In this document: in pieces, positions 6,121 through 7,646 of the stretch
How positions within the stretch are numbered: the stretch's first letter is position 1
Layout of the letters: each line of letters begins with the position of its first letter
Assembly: GCA_017625275.1 (NCBI GenBank)
Contig: JAGALI010000161.1
Location: 1 to 7,646, forward strand
Length of the DNA: 7,646 nucleotides
DNA from: Clostridia bacterium
Lineage (GTDB): Bacteria > Bacillota > Clostridia > Oscillospirales > CAG-272
Reading direction: 5' to 3'
Program-made: the position numbers and the translations under genes
Notes under the pieces: model-generated
Database searches by the model: none
What the model was told of the DNA's origin: nothing
The model's input: only the letters and a program-made list of their open reading frames with translations

Positions 6121-7497
6121 ATGTCTAGTAAAAACACCCATTTTTCGAACTTTGAGCTTGATAAAATTTTCAAAAAAGCTGAAAAAATATTTTTCATAGG
6201 CATAGGTGGTATTTCTATGAGCTCCCTTGCCGAATATTGTGTCTATGTTGGCAAGAGTGTATTTGGCTATGATAGGTGTCGAGGAGAGGAGTGTAAAAGA
6301 CTTGAAAAGGTTGCACATATACGCTACTCCTCAACCACTGATAGTGTTATGGGAATGGACCTTGTCGTATTCTCTAATGCTATTGACGAGGAGTGCTTCG
6401 AGCTGAAAACGTCACGCGAGTTAGGTATTCCGACCGTTTCCAGAGCGAACTTTCTCGCATACATCATGGCAGATTACAGGGTTCGAATAGGCGTTTCTGG
6501 AATGCACGGAAAAAGCACGGTAACATCTATGCTTGCACATGTTTTTAGACACACAGGGTGCGACCCAACTGTAATTTGTGGGGCAAAAATGAAGGAGTTT
6601 GACGCGCCATATAGGTTTGGCAGGCACGAATACTTTATTTTTGAAGCGTGTGAGTATATGAATTCCTTTTTAAGCTTTTCGCCAACCGATGCCGTTGTCA
6701 CAAATATAGATTTCGACCACCCAGACTTTTTTGAGGATATGGGGCATGTTTTGCGCTCCTTTAGGCAATATATTCTACCTGCCAAGCGCGTATATGTGAA
6801 TGCCGACAACCCACCAAGTGGCGCCTTATCTCACCCTTATATTATTACCTTCGGAATCGAAAACAATGCAAATTATATGGCAAAAATAAACACAGGTGGC
6901 GCAAAAAATGCTTTTACTGTGATTTACAATGGCAAGCCGATAGCCAGCATTACTCTGAAGGATGGAGGCAGACACAATATTTACAACGCGCTTTGCGCCT
7001 TTTCTGTTGCCCACCAAAACGGAATAGCACCCAAGGCCATTGCCCACGCCTTATCCAAGCTTGAGGGGATTGCAAGGCGACAAGAGCTAATAAAGAAAAT
7101 ACAGGTGGCAGGCAACGAGGATGGCATCCTTACTCCTGTCTTTCTCGATTACGCGCATCACCCTACAGAAATTAAGGCGTCGCTTAGTGCCTTTCGCGAC
7201 AATGGGTTCAAAAAAATTCTTTGCGTTTTTCAATCTCACACCTACTCTCGCACCTATGCTCTTTATGGAGAGTTTTTGAGTGCATTTACAGACGCAGACC
7301 AGCTTATTGTTGCGCCTATTTACTCGGCAAGAGAGCAAAATACCTATCCTATCACAAGCGAGGGCCTTGCAAACGACCTTGGGGCGTTATATATTAAGGA
7401 CTTTACAAAAATAAGCGAGCAAATCAAAGCATCAAGCGCTGACTGTGTCGTTATAATGGGTGCTGGTGATATTGAAAAGGTGAAAAATTACATTTAG
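6121..7497 (+). CDS. murC: UDP-N-acetylmuramate--L-alanine ligase
   Basis: MurC adds L-alanine to UDP-MurNAc using ATP, the first amino-acid step of the peptidoglycan stem peptide, in the cytoplasm. The 458-residue product is of normal length with all three Mur domains. The N-terminal UDP-binding fold has FIGIGGISMSSLAE at 25-38. The central ATPase domain has the P-loop GVSGMHGKST at 124-133, FEACEYMNSFL at 174-184 and TNIDFDHPDFF at 194-204. The C-terminal domain, preceded by ARRQE at 318-322, has LDYAHHPTEI at 342-351 and FQSHTYSRT at 370-378, with GAGDIE near the end. The P-loop reads MHGKST where THGKTT is more usual, and EACEY replaces the common EADES; I associate the latter with clostridial MurC. 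The invariant Lys131 is kept, so activity is expected. Mpl is the main alternative but fits less well. No clear terminator follows. Confidence 0.93.
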   Translation: MSSKNTHFSNFELDKIFKKAEKIFFIGIGGISMSSLAEYCVYVGKSVFGYDRCRGEECKRLEKVAHIRYSSTTDSVMGMDLVVFSNAIDEECFELKTSRELGIPTVSRANFLAYIMADYRVRIGVSGMHGKSTVTSMLAHVFRHTGCDPTVICGAKMKEFDAPYRFGRHEYFIFEACEYMNSFLSFSPTDAVVTNIDFDHPDFFEDMGHVLRSFRQYILPAKRVYVNADNPPSGALSHPYIITFGIENNANYMAKINTGGAKNAFTVIYNGKPIASITLKDGGRHNIYNALCAFSVAHQNGIAPKAIAHALSKLEGIARRQELIKKIQVAGNEDGILTPVFLDYAHHPTEIKASLSAFRDNGFKKILCVFQSHTYSRTYALYGEFLSAFTDADQLIVAPIYSAREQNTYPITSEGLANDLGALYIKDFTKISEQIKASSADCVVIMGAGDIEKVKNYI

Positions 7498-7519
7498 TAT
7501 CTTTACTTTATCCTTTTTT

Positions 7520-7528
7520 TGTGATAAT
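7520..7528 (+). promoter_or_regulatory. Possible extended -10 promoter before the methyltransferase gene
   Basis: TGT followed by GATAAT (5 of 6 matches to the -10 consensus) lies in the 63-bp gap after murC. No good -35 is found 16-18 bp upstream. The downstream gene may instead be read through from murC. Confidence 0.3.
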
Positions 7529-7560
7529 ATATATTCATAAATGTAAAAAAGGGGGATATT

Positions 7561-7646
7561 ATGAGCAAGCAGTACACTTCTATCTCAGGCGTTTATGACA
7601 GACTGAATGATAGCTTCGATTACGCATCTTATGCTGATTATATCAC
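7561..7646 (+). CDS. Probable class I SAM-dependent methyltransferase, 5' fragment
   Basis: Only the first 28 codons and part of the next are present before the window ends. The start is ATG preceded by AAAAAAGGGGG, with five bases between the G-run and the ATG. The visible residues include YTSISGVYDRLN at 5-16 and then FDYASYADYI at 19-28. This pattern of an aromatic-rich start, a VYDxL turn and YxxYADYI is typical of the N-terminal helix of small class I methyltransferases in Firmicutes, just before the SAM-binding domain. The diagnostic glycine-rich SAM loop lies outside the window, so neither substrate nor subfamily can be given. It follows murC by 63 bp on the same strand and may share its transcript. 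Confidence 0.65.
   Translation, partial: MSKQYTSISGVYDRLNDSFDYASYADYI

Noticed and set aside
7475..7520. Possible terminator at the end of murC (AAAAGG with CCTTTT)
   Set aside because: The stem has only six strong pairs with mismatches and a long loop, and one arm lies within the coding region; too weak to annotate.

Overview
The window looks like chromosomal housekeeping DNA from a low-to-moderate GC Gram-positive bacterium, most likely a member of the Clostridia. The pointers are spoVG next to murC, a Cys-rich HisRS of the type I associate with clostridia, a clostridial-looking MurC ligase motif, purine-rich Shine-Dalgarno sites and sigma-A-type promoters. This placement is inference from gene content; no rRNA or other marker is present.

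Layout: from 5410 down to 32, on the minus strand, lies a compact four-gene unit: hisS, aspS, an NhaC-family Na+/H+ antiporter, then nrdR. Gaps between these genes are 1, 29 and 25 bp, counting from the chosen starts. A near-ideal promoter (TTGACA, 17-bp spacer, TATAAT with a TG extension) sits 45 bp upstream of the hisS start. A 23-bp imperfect palindrome overlies its -10 element. The implied leader is only about 40 nt, too short for a T-box. Upstream of this, also on minus, is spoVG, closed by a strong intrinsic terminator that separates it from the hisS unit. A 295-bp AT-rich divergent region follows, holding a likely extended -10 promoter for spoVG and a long imperfect hairpin that would lie in the spoVG leader. 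On the plus strand come murC and the first 28 codons of a probable SAM-dependent methyltransferase, cut by the window edge.

Functionally, hisS and aspS charge tRNAs, and the antiporter handles cation and pH homeostasis. NrdR represses ribonucleotide reductase genes, SpoVG is a small nucleic-acid-binding regulator, and MurC adds L-Ala to UDP-MurNAc in peptidoglycan synthesis. I see no mobile element, CRISPR array, tRNA, rRNA or defence system, and no convincing new multi-gene system. The items most worth a second look are the extracytoplasmic DnaJ-like double zinc knuckle grafted onto the antiporter, the palindrome over the hisS promoter and the structured spoVG leader.
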